Positions 8,299 to 17,470 of a DNA stretch of 43,251 nucleotides are shown here, in pieces. The notes beneath the pieces were generated by a model. That model saw only the letters and a program-made list of their open reading frames with translations, was not told where the DNA came from and made no database searches. Every line of letters starts with the position of its first letter. Position 1 is the first letter of the stretch. The translations under genes and the position numbers were made by a program. The stretch lies in NCBI GenBank assembly GCA_004020645.1, contig SAQL01000042.1:1-43251 (forward strand), in the 5' to 3' direction. The stretch is from Mesorhizobium sp. Its GTDB lineage: Bacteria > Pseudomonadota > Alphaproteobacteria > Rhizobiales > Rhizobiaceae.

Positions 8299-9969
8299 CT
8301 ATGCTGCGGTGTTTTCGCGAAGCAGCCGCTCGGCCGCCGCACGCGCCTCGTCGGTGATGGTCGCCCCGGCCAGCATCCGCGCGATCTCTTCCTGGCGCGC
8401 CGCCCGGTCCATCTCGGCGATGCCGGTGGCGACGCGATCGGCGCCGCCGGATTTGGAGATCAGGAAATGCGTCGCCGCGCGTGCCGCCACTTGCGGCGCG
8501 TGCGTAACCGAAAGCACCTGCACGCGTTTCGACAGCCGCGCCAGCCTTTGACCGATAGCATCCGCCACCGCGCCGCCAACGCCAGTATCGATTTCATCGA
8601 AAACCAAAGTTGGCGCCGAGCCGCGGTCGGCCAGTGCCACCTTCAGCGCCAGCAGGAACCGCGAAAGTTCGCCACCAGAGGCGACTTTCATCATCGGGCC
8701 CGGTCTTGTGCCGGGATTGGTGCGCACCCAGAACTCGACCTGGTCGATGCCGTCTTCCATGCGGCTCTCGGCCTCACTTGCCATCTCGACGATGAACGCG
8801 GCCCGTTCGAGCTTTAGTGCCGGCAATTCGGCCATCACCGCCCTGGTCAATCCGACCGCCGCCGCATGACGAAGTGACGAAAGCTGTGCCGCGGCAATGT
8901 CGTAGGTCTCGCGCGCCGCGGCGGCTTGCTTCTCCAGCCCGTGCAGGCGCTCCTCGCCGGCGTCGAGATCGGCGAGATCGGCCGCCATCGTGTCGCGCAA
9001 TTGCGCCAGATCGTCGACCGCCACACTGTGCTTGCGTGAGGCGGCGCGCAGCGAAAACAGCCGCTCCTCGGCCTGTTCCAGCCGCCGCGGATCGTATTCT
9101 GTGGCGCGAAGTGCCGCTTCCACGCCCGATTGCGCCGCATCGAGCGATAGCATCGCTTCGTCGAGCGATTTGACCACGTCGTCGAGCAGGCCTGGCGCCT
9201 CGGTCACCTTGCGCTGCAGCCGTCGCAACAGGCTGGCGAGTTGCGGCAAGGGCGAGGACGGGCCAGAGAGCACATCTTGCGCGTCGTGAATTTCCGAGGC
9301 GATCTTTTCCGCCCGCATCATCGAGGCGCGCAATTCGGCAAGGTCGGCTTCCTCGCCCGGCTGGGGGTCGAGCTTCGTCAATTCGGCGACCGCGGCGCGC
9401 AGATAGTCGGCCTCGCGGGCCGCCGCTTCCACCTTGGCGCGGTGCCGCGAAAATTCCTGCTCGCAGGCCCGCCAGTACCGCCATGCTTCGCCGGTCGCCC
9501 GCACAGTGCCGAGATGACCGCCAAAACTGTCGAGCAAATCGCGATGGGCGCCGGGATCGACCAGGGCACGCTCGTCATGCTGGCCATGGATCTCAACCAG
9601 CGCGTGACCGACGTCGCGCATCAGTGTCACGCTGGAAGGCTGGTCATTGACGAAGACGCGGGTGCGGCCGTCCGCCGTCTGCACGCGGCGCAGAATGATG
9701 TCGCCATCGTCCTCGATAGCGTTGTCGGCAAGCAGCATGCGGGCAGGATGGTTGCGCGGCACGTCGAACACCGCGATGACCTGGCCCTGTACCGCGCCAT
9801 GCCGCACCAGCGAGGCGTCACCGCGGGCGCCAAGCGCCAGCGACAGCGCGTCGAGCAGGATGGATTTTCCAGCGCCGGTTTCGCCGGTCAGCACTGAAAG
9901 ACCAGACGAGAAATCGATGTCCAGCTTTTCGATCAGAACGATGTCGCGGATCGACAGTCTGGAAAGCAT
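8299..9969 (-). CDS. recN: DNA repair protein RecN
   Basis: This 556-residue SMC-like ATPase takes part in recombinational repair of double-strand breaks. The N-terminal Walker A is GETGAGKS (residues 29-36). A coiled-coil-rich middle of about 160-360 follows, and the C-terminal half-domain has the ABC signature region (MKVASGGELSRFLLALK) and Walker B LVFDEIDTG with D458-E459. Length and arrangement are complete. It starts 13 nt after bamD ends, so the two are likely cotranscribed, a common pairing in alphaproteobacteria. Confidence 0.96.
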   Translation of the reverse strand: MLSRLSIRDIVLIEKLDIDFSSGLSVLTGETGAGKSILLDALSLALGARGDASLVRHGAVQGQVIAVFDVPRNHPARMLLADNAIEDDGDIILRRVQTADGRTRVFVNDQPSSVTLMRDVGHALVEIHGQHDERALVDPGAHRDLLDSFGGHLGTVRATGEAWRYWRACEQEFSRHRAKVEAAAREADYLRAAVAELTKLDPQPGEEADLAELRASMMRAEKIASEIHDAQDVLSGPSSPLPQLASLLRRLQRKVTEAPGLLDDVVKSLDEAMLSLDAAQSGVEAALRATEYDPRRLEQAEERLFSLRAASRKHSVAVDDLAQLRDTMAADLADLDAGEERLHGLEKQAAAARETYDIAAAQLSSLRHAAAVGLTRAVMAELPALKLERAAFIVEMASEAESRMEDGIDQVEFWVRTNPGTRPGPMMKVASGGELSRFLLALKVALADRGSAPTLVFDEIDTGVGGAVADAIGQRLARLSKRVQVLSVTHAPQVAARAATHFLISKSGGADRVATGIAEMDRAARQEEIARMLAGATITDEARAAAERLLRENTAA

Positions 9970-9982
9970 GGTGGCGCGCCGC

Positions 9983-10852
9983 TCAGGCGCCGGTGATCAG
10001 CTTCCCGGCCTTGGCGATCCACGAGCCGGCATTCTCGCGCGGCTCCAGCCCACCAGTCTGCAGGAGCTTGTAGGAATCCTTGTACCACACGCTGTCGGGA
10101 TAGTTGGTGCCGAGCACAGCCGCGGCAGTCTGCGCTTCCGATGTCAGCCCCATCGCATAATATGTTTCGGTAAGGCGCGCGAGCGCTTCCTCGACATGAC
10201 GCGTGTTGGAGTAGCTCTCCACCACGAGGCGGAACCGCTTGACGGCGGCGATATATTCACGGCGCTCGAGATAGTAGCGGCCGATCTGCATCTCCTTGCC
10301 GGCGAGCTGGTCGTTGGCGAAGCGGATCTTTTCCTTGGCATCGTCGACATATTCTGAATCGGGCCAGCGCGTCACCAGTTCCTGCATCGTCTGCACCGTC
10401 TGACGCGCTTCCTTCTGGTCCTGGGTGACGTCCCTGATTTGCCGATAGTAGCTCAGCCCGATGATGTACTGGGCATAGGCCGCGTCGTCGGTCGACGGAT
10501 AGAGCGTGAGATAGCGCTTGGCCGAACCGATCGCCTCGGTATAATTGCCCTGGCGATAGTCGGCAAAGGCGCCCATCACCATCGATTTGCGGGCGTATTC
10601 CGAATAGGGATGCTGGCGGTCGACTGCACTGAATTTGCGGCTCGCCTCCTGCAGCCGCCCGGCATTCAGATTGGCGAGGCCCTGATTGTAGAGAACGTCG
10701 GCCGGCTCGGTCTGCTCGACATAGGTCGACAGATCGACATCCTTCTCGGACGACATGCAGGCCGACAGGAACAGCGATGGAACAACCACCGAAAGCGCCA
10801 GGAAAACAGCCCGATGCGGCGCTTTCGATTGACCAATTCGCTTGAAGAACAT
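9983..10852 (-). CDS. bamD: Outer membrane assembly lipoprotein BamD
   Basis: This protein of about 289 residues is the essential lipoprotein of the BAM complex, which inserts beta-barrel proteins into the outer membrane. A signal peptide ends in the lipobox LSAC, giving an acylated cysteine at residue 32 when started at the ATG at 10852. TPR-like repeats follow (ADVLYNQGLANLNAGRLQEA, AQYIIGLSYYRQI, the HVEEALARLTETYYAMGL region). The ATG at 10852 has AGGGCGG upstream and gives a normal signal peptide; an in-frame ATG at 10891 adds 13 residues and has a weaker site. It lies between lpxC and recN. Confidence 0.95.
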   Translation of the reverse strand: MFFKRIGQSKAPHRAVFLALSVVVPSLFLSACMSSEKDVDLSTYVEQTEPADVLYNQGLANLNAGRLQEASRKFSAVDRQHPYSEYARKSMVMGAFADYRQGNYTEAIGSAKRYLTLYPSTDDAAYAQYIIGLSYYRQIRDVTQDQKEARQTVQTMQELVTRWPDSEYVDDAKEKIRFANDQLAGKEMQIGRYYLERREYIAAVKRFRLVVESYSNTRHVEEALARLTETYYAMGLTSEAQTAAAVLGTNYPDSVWYKDSYKLLQTGGLEPRENAGSWIAKAGKLITGA

Positions 10853-11003
10853 GGTAGGATTCCGCCCTTTCGGCGTCATTTCAGTCGTCATTTCGCTCTG
10901 GGGCAGCAGGCATAACCATAATCGCCGTGCCCGGCAACGCTATCTCCGGCCAATCGCACATTTTTGTGGCGGCCTGGCGCAGCCTGCAAACTTGCGTGAT
11001 TTC

Positions 11004-11039
11004 GCCGGCCAATGATGCATTCATGCAACACCGGCCGGC
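11004..11039. other. Long hairpin downstream of lpxC
   Basis: GCCGGCC (11004-11010) pairs with GGCCGGC (11033-11039), and the interior TGATGCAT / ATGCAACA segments extend the stem with few mismatches, so nearly the whole 36-nt stretch can fold. It lies 28 nt beyond the lpxC stop on the minus strand. There is no U-tract after it, so an intrinsic terminator is not clear; it could limit read-through into bamD or stabilise the lpxC 3' end. Confidence 0.45.
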
Positions 11040-11067
11040 AGCCATAAAACCCGAAAAACGTTAAGAA

Positions 11068-12015
11068 TCAGATCATCCAGGGCGCGTAGACAGGCGCATA
11101 GACAGCGCTCATCTCGGCGGTACGACCGCGCTCGCGGCGTGTCGTCTCGACGATCTCGAATGCCGAACGGTCCGACAAAAGGCGGCGCAGCGCAGCCGCA
11201 TTCAGCCTGTGGCCGCCGCGATAGGAACGGAAGCAGCCAATGAACCGGGCGCCGGCCAGCGCCAGATCGCCCATGGCGTCCATCGTCTTGTGGCGCACGA
11301 ACTCGTTGGGATAGCGCAAGCCTCCCATGTTGATCACGCGGTTGTCGTCGCCGATCACCAGGGAGTTTTCCAGCGAGGAGCCAAGCGCATAGCCGGCTGC
11401 CCACAGCCGCTCGACGTCCTTCATGAAACCAAAGGTACGGGCCCGCGCGATATCGCGGCGAAAAATGTCGGCGTTCATGTCGGATGCGAACAGCTGACGG
11501 CCGATCGCTGGACTTTCGAAATCGATCTCGATCTCGAAGCGCGTGCCGTCATAGGGCCTGAACTCCGCCCAGGAGGCACCGTTCTCGATACGAACCGGCT
11601 TGACCACACGGATATAGCGGCGCTTGACCGGCAGCGTATCGATGCCCGCCTGGTCAATCGCCTCGATGAACGCCATCGCGCTGCCGTCAAGGATCGGAAC
11701 CTCATGGCCGTCGATCTCGATGACGACATTGTCGATGCCGAGCCCGAAAAGGGTGGCCATCAGGTGTTCGACGGTGGCGATATGCTCGCCTGCCGGATCG
11801 CCGAGCATGGTGCAGAGATCGGTGGCGCCGACCTCGGAAACGAGCGCGCGGAACTCCCGGTCTTCGCTCCCATTCGAAAGCTGGAACACGACACCCGTAT
11901 CAGCATCTGCCGGCAGGAAATGAACGGTAACGGGATTGCCGCTGTGAACGCCGGTGCCGGTCAGCGTCGCACGCGATTTAAGTGTCGTCTGATAGTCGTG
12001 CAAAACAAACCCCAT
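11068..12015 (-). CDS. lpxC: UDP-3-O-acyl-N-acetylglucosamine deacetylase LpxC
   Basis: This 315-residue zinc enzyme carries out the committed step of lipid A synthesis, deacetylating UDP-3-O-acyl-GlcNAc. By comparison with E. coli LpxC, the zinc ligands are H84 (TVEHLMA), H242 and D246 (RHKTMDAMGD); E83 is the general base and H269 (RGGHRLN) the general acid. Both halves of the fold are present and the length is normal. The gene follows ftsZ after 272 bp rich in GTTAACAGG motifs, the classical ftsZ-lpxC order, but it probably has its own promoter in that gap. Confidence 0.97.
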   Translation of the reverse strand: MGFVLHDYQTTLKSRATLTGTGVHSGNPVTVHFLPADADTGVVFQLSNGSEDREFRALVSEVGATDLCTMLGDPAGEHIATVEHLMATLFGLGIDNVVIEIDGHEVPILDGSAMAFIEAIDQAGIDTLPVKRRYIRVVKPVRIENGASWAEFRPYDGTRFEIEIDFESPAIGRQLFASDMNADIFRRDIARARTFGFMKDVERLWAAGYALGSSLENSLVIGDDNRVINMGGLRYPNEFVRHKTMDAMGDLALAGARFIGCFRSYRGGHRLNAAALRRLLSDRSAFEIVETTRRERGRTAEMSAVYAPVYAPWMI

Positions 12016-12228
12016 AGCCCATACTGCCTACGTCCGCTTCATTAGCCCAAGGGCGCGGCTCTTTGATCGGCAGGCAGGGCCACTTCCCCGAATCCCAGCA
12101 AACCGAATTGATCGGGGCGAAGATAGTGGTCCAGCAGGAAGTCTCCAAATCACGGTTTCTTACTCTCTGTAACCGCAATCCGAAGCGGATACGGTCTCGT
12201 AACTCCCTGTTTTGCAAGCACTTTTAGC

Positions 12229-12287
12229 GTTAACAGGCAAACAATATCTTGTCTGCCTGTTAACAACTGTTACGGACCGTTAACAGG
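12229..12287. promoter_or_regulatory. Triple GTTAACAGG motif between ftsZ and lpxC
   Basis: GTTAACAGGCA (12229-12239) and TGCCTGTTAAC (12254-12264) form a perfect 11-bp inverted repeat with a 14-nt loop, and a third GTTAACAGG stands at 12279-12287 right against the ftsZ stop codon. There is no U-tract on either side, so this looks more like a protein binding region for lpxC control than a terminator. The spacing does not fit CtrA boxes (TTAA-N7-TTAA). Confidence 0.5.
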
Positions 12288-13940
12288 TCAGTTGGCCTGG
12301 CGGCGCAGGAATGCCGGAATCTCCAGCTGATCGTCTTCCTGGACAGCCCTGCTCTGCGGCGTCAGCCGGCCCTGGTCGTCCAACTGGCCGCGGCGTGGCG
12401 CGTAAAGCTGCGGATCCTGGCTGGCAAGGCGGCGCACTTCGGGTGCCGCCTGGCGCAGTTTCGGCTCGCGCGGCTGCGCCGGCTGCAGCCGTGCGGGCTC
12501 TTCTTCGCGGCGGGTAAGGCCGTTGGTCAGGCGCTTGAGCAGGCCCATCGGGCCGCTGTTCTCATGGTCGGCCGGGCGGCCCTTGGCTTCCACTTCGGCT
12601 TTCACCACCGGCGGGAAATCCTCGACGCGCGGCATGCGCTGGGGTGCTGCGGCCGCCGGCTGAAGCACTTCACGCTGCGGAGCAGGCTGCATCACCTGAT
12701 GCACGATCGGCTGCGGCTGCGCCGGCGGCGCCTGGAAGATCTTGCTCTGCGGACGGAAATCTTCCGCCTGGGCAGCCGACGCGGGACGCGCCATCGCCGC
12801 GGCATTCGCCTCGGCAAGCTGGATCGCCTCGGCTACAGGATCGGCGGCGCGCGGCTCGTAGCCCCCCTGCTGGACAGGCGCCGGACGGCTTTCCGTGACC
12901 GGAGCGGCCGGGCGACTGACCGGCTTTGGCGGAGCCGTGCGGATGGCGATCGGCGCGGCGGCGATTTCAGCCGCCGATTTGTCGATGCCGGTGGCAACCA
13001 CCGAGACGCGGATGACGCCTTCGAGATCCTCGTCGAACGTCGCACCCAGAATGATGTTGGCTTCCTGGTCGACCTCCTCGCGAATGCGGGTCGCCGCCTC
13101 GTCGACTTCGAACAGGGTCAGGTCGCGGCCGCCGGTAATCGAGATCAACAGGCCCTTGGCGCCCTTCATCGAGGTCTCGTCGAGCAGCGGGTTGGCGATC
13201 GCGGCTTCGGCGGCGGCCATGGCGCGGCCCTCGCCGGAAGCTTCGCCCGTCCCCATCATCGCCTTGCCCATCTCGCGCATGACCGAGCGGACGTCGGCGA
13301 AGTCGAGGTTGATCAACCCTTCCTTGACCATCAGGTCGGTGATGCAGGCGACGCCGGAATAGAGCACCTGGTCGGCCATGGCGAAAGCGTCGGCGAAGGT
13401 CGTCTTGTCATTGGCCAGCCGGAACAGGTTCTGGTTGGGGATGACGATGAGGGTGTCGACGCATTTCTGCAATTCCTCGATGCCCAGATCCGCCGTCTTC
13501 ATGCGGCGCTGGCCTTCGAAATGGAACGGCTTGGTGACGACGCCGACTGTGAGGATCCCCTTTTCGCGGGCTGCACGTGCAACGACCGGCGCGGCCCCCG
13601 TGCCGGTGCCGCCGCCCATGCCGGCAGTGACGAAGCACATATGGGTGTTGGAGAGATGATCGACGATCTCGTCGATGCATTCCTCCGCCGCCGCGCGTCC
13701 GACTTCCGGCTGCGACCCCGCACCCAGGCCCTCGGTGACATGCGCGCCGAGCTGGATCAGGCGGTCCGCCTTGGACATGGTCAGCGCCTGCGCGTCGGTA
13801 TTGGCGACCACGAACTCGACGCCGCGCAAGCCGGCGGTGATCATGTTGTTGACGGCATTGCCGCCGCCGCCGCCGACACCGAACACGGTGATACGCGGCT
13901 TGAGCTCGGTGATATCCGGCTTCTGCAGATTGATGGTCAT
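12288..13940 (-). CDS. ftsZ: Cell division protein FtsZ
   Basis: This 550-residue tubulin-like GTPase polymerises into the Z ring at midcell. The nucleotide-binding GGGTGTG motif is at 109-115 and the T7 loop NLDFADV at 211-217 supplies D213 and D216 for hydrolysis in the neighbouring subunit. After the globular part (to about 320) comes a Pro/Ala/Gln-rich linker of about 200 residues, typical of Rhizobiales. The protein ends in the conserved tail peptide LEIPAFLRRQAN, which binds FtsA and other partners. It starts 67 nt after ftsA. Confidence 0.98.
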   Translation of the reverse strand: MTINLQKPDITELKPRITVFGVGGGGGNAVNNMITAGLRGVEFVVANTDAQALTMSKADRLIQLGAHVTEGLGAGSQPEVGRAAAEECIDEIVDHLSNTHMCFVTAGMGGGTGTGAAPVVARAAREKGILTVGVVTKPFHFEGQRRMKTADLGIEELQKCVDTLIVIPNQNLFRLANDKTTFADAFAMADQVLYSGVACITDLMVKEGLINLDFADVRSVMREMGKAMMGTGEASGEGRAMAAAEAAIANPLLDETSMKGAKGLLISITGGRDLTLFEVDEAATRIREEVDQEANIILGATFDEDLEGVIRVSVVATGIDKSAAEIAAAPIAIRTAPPKPVSRPAAPVTESRPAPVQQGGYEPRAADPVAEAIQLAEANAAAMARPASAAQAEDFRPQSKIFQAPPAQPQPIVHQVMQPAPQREVLQPAAAAPQRMPRVEDFPPVVKAEVEAKGRPADHENSGPMGLLKRLTNGLTRREEEPARLQPAQPREPKLRQAAPEVRRLASQDPQLYAPRRGQLDDQGRLTPQSRAVQEDDQLEIPAFLRRQAN

Positions 13941-14007
13941 TGTCTCCGTCCTTTGCCTTTCCCGCCGCTTCGCCGCTGCGGCCGCCTATGGGGCTGTCCC
14001 CGTCAAT

Positions 14008-15315
14008 TTAAAAACTGTCTCTCAACCACTGACTCATTCGATGCAGTTTTCCGCCCGTTCCGGTCATCCTGAGACCAGAAATTCCTTTCGCCGGATGGCT
14101 CTCGAAATTCGCCATCTGCGGGTAGATCAGAAGCCCGACCGGCGTCGAGAAAGCCGGCCCCTTGGCCGCCTCGGGCAAGCCCGCCACACCCAGCGGACGG
14201 CCGATGCGCACATTGCGTCCGAGAATGCGGCGCGCTGCCTCGGGCAGGCCGGAAAGCTGGCTGGCGCCGCCGGTCAGCACGACGCGCTTGCCGACGGCAT
14301 TGCCGTAGCCGGACCTGTTCAGCCGGTCGCGCAACAGTTCGAGCGTCTCGTCGATGCGTGCGCGGATAATGCGCGTCATCACCGAACGCGGTATCTGCAG
14401 CGGCACCTCGCCATCCTCGCCGATCGGCTGTATCGAGACTAAATCGCGGTCGTCGGCACTGCCGGGCAGCGCCGAGCCATGCATCACTTTCAGCCTCTCG
14501 GCGGCGTCGAGCGAGGTCGACAGGCCCTTGGCCATGTCCAGCGTGACGTGGTTGCCGCCGATGGCGATGGCGTCGCCATGGACGAACTTGCCTTCCGAAA
14601 ACACCGAGATCGTCGTGGTGCCGCCACCCATATCGATGCAGGCTGCACCCATTTCGAGTTCGTCGTCGACCAGTGCGGCAAGCCCGCTGGCATAGGGCGT
14701 CGCCACCATGCGCTCGACCGACAGGTGCGAACGGTTGATGCAAAGCTCCAGATTGCGCAAGGGCGCCGCGTCACCCGTCAGCACATGCATGTCGACGCCG
14801 AGTTGATCGCCGACCATGCCGCGCGGATCACGCACGCCGCGCTCGGCGTCCAGCGAAAAGCCGACGGGAAGCGAGTGGATCACCTCGCGCTCGGCCCGCA
14901 GCGCCTGCTTGGCGCCGGCGGCAAGCACGCGCTTGATGTCGGCCTCGTCGGCCTCATGGCCGCCGAGATTGATGGTTGCCGAGAAGCTTTCGCTCCTCAG
15001 CCGGCCCGCCGTCATGTTGACGATCAGTGAATCGACGGTCAGGCCAGCCATGCGCTCGGCGGCATCGACGGCAAGACGGATGGCGTGCTCGGCCCTGTCG
15101 AGATCGATGACGACACCTGATTTCACGCCTTGCGATTTCTGGTGGCCGATGCCGATCACCTGGATGCGGTGCGAGCGTCCGCGCAGCAGCATGCCGTCCT
15201 CGCGCGGCTTGAGCTTGGCCACCACGCAACAGACCTTGCTCGAACCGACATCCAGCACCGTCATGATGCCGGACCGGCGCGACGAGGCATCGCTGTTGCC
15301 GCCAAGCCAGCTCAT
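14008..15315 (-). CDS. ftsA: Cell division protein FtsA
   Basis: This 435-residue actin-like ATPase tethers FtsZ to the membrane and recruits later divisome proteins. The actin-fold motifs are visible: phosphate 1 (VLDVGSSKVC, about 20-29), phosphate 2 (IDMGGGTTTISVF, about 223-235) and the adenosine motif (VVLTGGASQLSG). The C-terminal KLHRMSQWLRDSF is the amphipathic membrane-targeting helix. The ATG overlaps the ftsQ stop in an ATGA. Confidence 0.97.
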   Translation of the reverse strand: MSWLGGNSDASSRRSGIMTVLDVGSSKVCCVVAKLKPREDGMLLRGRSHRIQVIGIGHQKSQGVKSGVVIDLDRAEHAIRLAVDAAERMAGLTVDSLIVNMTAGRLRSESFSATINLGGHEADEADIKRVLAAGAKQALRAEREVIHSLPVGFSLDAERGVRDPRGMVGDQLGVDMHVLTGDAAPLRNLELCINRSHLSVERMVATPYASGLAALVDDELEMGAACIDMGGGTTTISVFSEGKFVHGDAIAIGGNHVTLDMAKGLSTSLDAAERLKVMHGSALPGSADDRDLVSIQPIGEDGEVPLQIPRSVMTRIIRARIDETLELLRDRLNRSGYGNAVGKRVVLTGGASQLSGLPEAARRILGRNVRIGRPLGVAGLPEAAKGPAFSTPVGLLIYPQMANFESHPAKGISGLRMTGTGGKLHRMSQWLRDSF

Positions 15316-16253
15316 ATCTTCGTCTCCGCCTTGCGCTTCGGCATTTTCGGCTTTTCATTGAGCGCAGCCTCGCGCTGCGTCGCCGCTTCCGGCGTCAACT
15401 GGACGACGAGGCGATCGGAAAGGCGCATGTCGACGGCGGCGATGTCGCGCGTCAGCAGCCCGTTCTCGCGGTCCATCCTGACCAGATCGGCGATCGCCTG
15501 GTCCTCGCCATCCTCGGGGAGCTTGACGGTGATGCCGTTCTCCAGCTTCAGGTCCCAACGCCGTTCGCCGATGCGGATGTAGCCTTTGACCCGCGCGGCA
15601 AGCTCTGGGTATGTTTTGATCCTGGCCAGGAAATCGGGCGCTTTGGCCGGCGCGTCGGTGCCGACGATCAACGGCAGCAGCGACTGCCTGCCGCCGGAGA
15701 ATGGCGCGATCACGGCGCCGGACCGTTCGATGACGGAAAGCTCGCTGCCCTGCTGCCAGAGCGCAAAGGGCTCACGCTCCTCGATGCGCACCTCCAGCGT
15801 GTGCGGATAGACCTTGCGCACCGCCGCAACCTCGACCCAGGGCAGCGTGGTTATGCGTTCCCGCGCGGCTTCGGCGTCGAAGCCGATCAGCGACGTCCAG
15901 CCATCGAGCTGCATCCTGTCGAGAATATCGATCTCGGAGGTCGCGCGGTTGCCGACGACCTTGATCTGGTCGACAGCGAAGCCGGTGCGGGCGGTGATGC
16001 CCTGGACAATGCCATCGACATGTCCGCCGAGATAGGCGCCATAGGCACAGCCTGATACAAGCAGCGCCGCCGACAACATGGCTGCGGAAAAAGGCGGCGC
16101 CTCGAAGTCGTCCTCGCCCAGACGCGCCAGGACGCGCGCCGGCCGACGAAGCAGACGCGGCAGCACGAAATGGTCGAACGACAACGAAACACCGAACAGC
16201 GTCGGCCCGGCCGCGCCCTTCCCCTTGCCCTGTCCCCACTTCAACGCAGACAC
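15312..16253 (-). CDS. ftsQ: Cell division protein FtsQ
   Basis: This bitopic protein of about 313 residues links early and late divisome proteins. A cytoplasmic N-terminus of about 50 residues precedes one membrane segment (AAMLSAALLVSGCAYGAYLG), then a periplasmic POTRA domain (IKVVGNRATSEIDIL) and the beta domain. The C-terminus is Lys-rich. The start is the GTG at 16253: GGAGG stands 7 nt before it. The frame is also open to a TTG at 16274, but that lacks a ribosome binding site. The start lies inside the 3' end of ddl, so the two are translationally coupled. Confidence 0.95.
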   Translation of the reverse strand: MSALKWGQGKGKGAAGPTLFGVSLSFDHFVLPRLLRRPARVLARLGEDDFEAPPFSAAMLSAALLVSGCAYGAYLGGHVDGIVQGITARTGFAVDQIKVVGNRATSEIDILDRMQLDGWTSLIGFDAEAARERITTLPWVEVAAVRKVYPHTLEVRIEEREPFALWQQGSELSVIERSGAVIAPFSGGRQSLLPLIVGTDAPAKAPDFLARIKTYPELAARVKGYIRIGERRWDLKLENGITVKLPEDGEDQAIADLVRMDRENGLLTRDIAAVDMRLSDRLVVQLTPEAATQREAALNEKPKMPKRKAETKI

Positions 16254-17167
16254 GAAGCGTCCTCCACCATCCAACTCAACAAATCGCCGAACGAGTGTCC
16301 CGCCTGCGCGGCGATTTCAGGCACCAAGGATGTCGGCGTCATGCCCGGCTGAGTGTTGATCTCGAGCCAGACAATTTCGCCGTTCTCGGAGTGTCGATCG
16401 TCATAACGGAAGTCCGACCGGGAAACGCCCTGGCAGCCGATAGCTTGGTGAGCCTTGAGCGCCAGTGTCTGTATTTTTTGGTAAATATTCGGTGAAATTT
16501 TTGCAGGGCATTCGTGTTTTGATCCGCCCGCGACGTATTTTGAATCATAGTCGTAGAAGGAATGGCCGGTCGGGATGATCTCGCAGACGCCGAGCGCCAC
16601 ATCGCCCATCACCGCGCAGGTCAACTCCCGCCCGTGCACGTAGCGCTCCACCATGACGGTATCGCCATACTTCCAGTCGGACGAACCGATGACCTGCGGT
16701 GGATGCGACTGACCTTCGTGCACGATGACGACGCCGAAGCTCGACCCCTCGTTGACCGGCTTGACGACATAGGGCGGCTTCATCGGGTGCTTGTTCTGGA
16801 TGGCGAAGCGATTGACCACCTTCGATTCGGCAACCGGTATGCCGACAGACTTGGCGATCTTCTTGGCTTGCTCCTTGTTCATGGCAAGCGCCGAGGCGAG
16901 CACGCCGGAATGGGTGTAGGGGATGGCAAGATATTCGAGGATGCCCTGTATGGTGCCGTCCTCGCCGAAAGGGCCATGCAGCGCATTGAAGGCAACATCA
17001 GGCTTGAGCTTAGCGAGCACCGACCCGACATCGCGAGAGACGTCCACGCGAGTGACCTGGTAGCCTTCCTTCTCGAGCGCATCAGCACAGGCTTTCCCCG
17101 AGGACAAAGACACGGGCCGCTCGGACGAGAATCCACCCAGAAGGACGGCCACGTGCTTGCTCTTCAT
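16241..17167 (-). CDS. ddl: D-alanine--D-alanine ligase
   Basis: This 308-residue ATP-grasp enzyme joins two D-alanines for addition by MurF. Visible marks are the N-terminal VAVLLGGFSSERPVSL (the glutamate that orients the first D-Ala), PYVVKPVNEGSSFGVV in the ATP-grasp core and the metal-binding EINTQPGMTPTSLVPE near the C-terminus. It corresponds to the DdlB type found in dcw clusters. Upstream is the largest gap of the cluster (303 bp), so ddl is probably the first gene of a ddl-ftsQ-ftsA(-ftsZ) transcript. Confidence 0.96.
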   Translation of the reverse strand: MKSKHVAVLLGGFSSERPVSLSSGKACADALEKEGYQVTRVDVSRDVGSVLAKLKPDVAFNALHGPFGEDGTIQGILEYLAIPYTHSGVLASALAMNKEQAKKIAKSVGIPVAESKVVNRFAIQNKHPMKPPYVVKPVNEGSSFGVVIVHEGQSHPPQVIGSSDWKYGDTVMVERYVHGRELTCAVMGDVALGVCEIIPTGHSFYDYDSKYVAGGSKHECPAKISPNIYQKIQTLALKAHQAIGCQGVSRSDFRYDDRHSENGEIVWLEINTQPGMTPTSLVPEIAAQAGHSFGDLLSWMVEDASCLR

Positions 17168-17470
17168 TTCCCGTCATTCCCTCTCACGGCGGGCCCTTTC
17201 ACGGCGGGTCTGCATCTTACACCGCCCCGGAAAGGGCCAAACACTCAAACGCTCGGAGCAGTCCCTGCTCTCATGGTTTCCGCAACATCGAGTCCCCGAG
17301 CCTCCCGGCAGGTTGCCCCTGACGGAAAAACGCTGGCGACGCGTCGAAACGACTCAAATCAGGAAACGCTTCAGAGCAGAGAATCAGAGAGTTGATTCAC
17401 TGGCAAGTCCTTACGATTCCGAGAGATTCACTTTCCGCAAAAACGGCCGCGAAAACTGTGCTGTGAGTCT
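17168..17470 (-). promoter_or_regulatory. Intergenic region murB-ddl with a cluster of seven GANTC sites
   Basis: This 303-bp stretch has no gene. Seven GANTC sites stand at 17290, 17351, 17381, 17394, 17415, 17425 and 17465. GANTC is the target of the alphaproteobacterial cell-cycle methylase CcrM, and chance predicts fewer than one in this length. Two GATTCAC motifs lie 31 bp apart (17394 and 17425). Nearer to ddl, TCACGGCGGG occurs twice (17184 and 17200), 16 bp apart. It is the only large gap between mraZ and ftsZ, so an internal promoter for ddl-ftsQAZ is likely; methylation control is an inference. Confidence 0.55.

Noticed and set aside
12229..12287. CtrA binding sites in the ftsZ-lpxC gap
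   Set aside because: The TTAA motifs are 30 and 20 nt apart rather than separated by 7, so they do not form CtrA boxes.
12564..14072. 502-residue open frame on the plus strand
   Set aside because: It is antisense to ftsZ and rich in Arg/His/Asp without any family motif; a shadow of codon bias.
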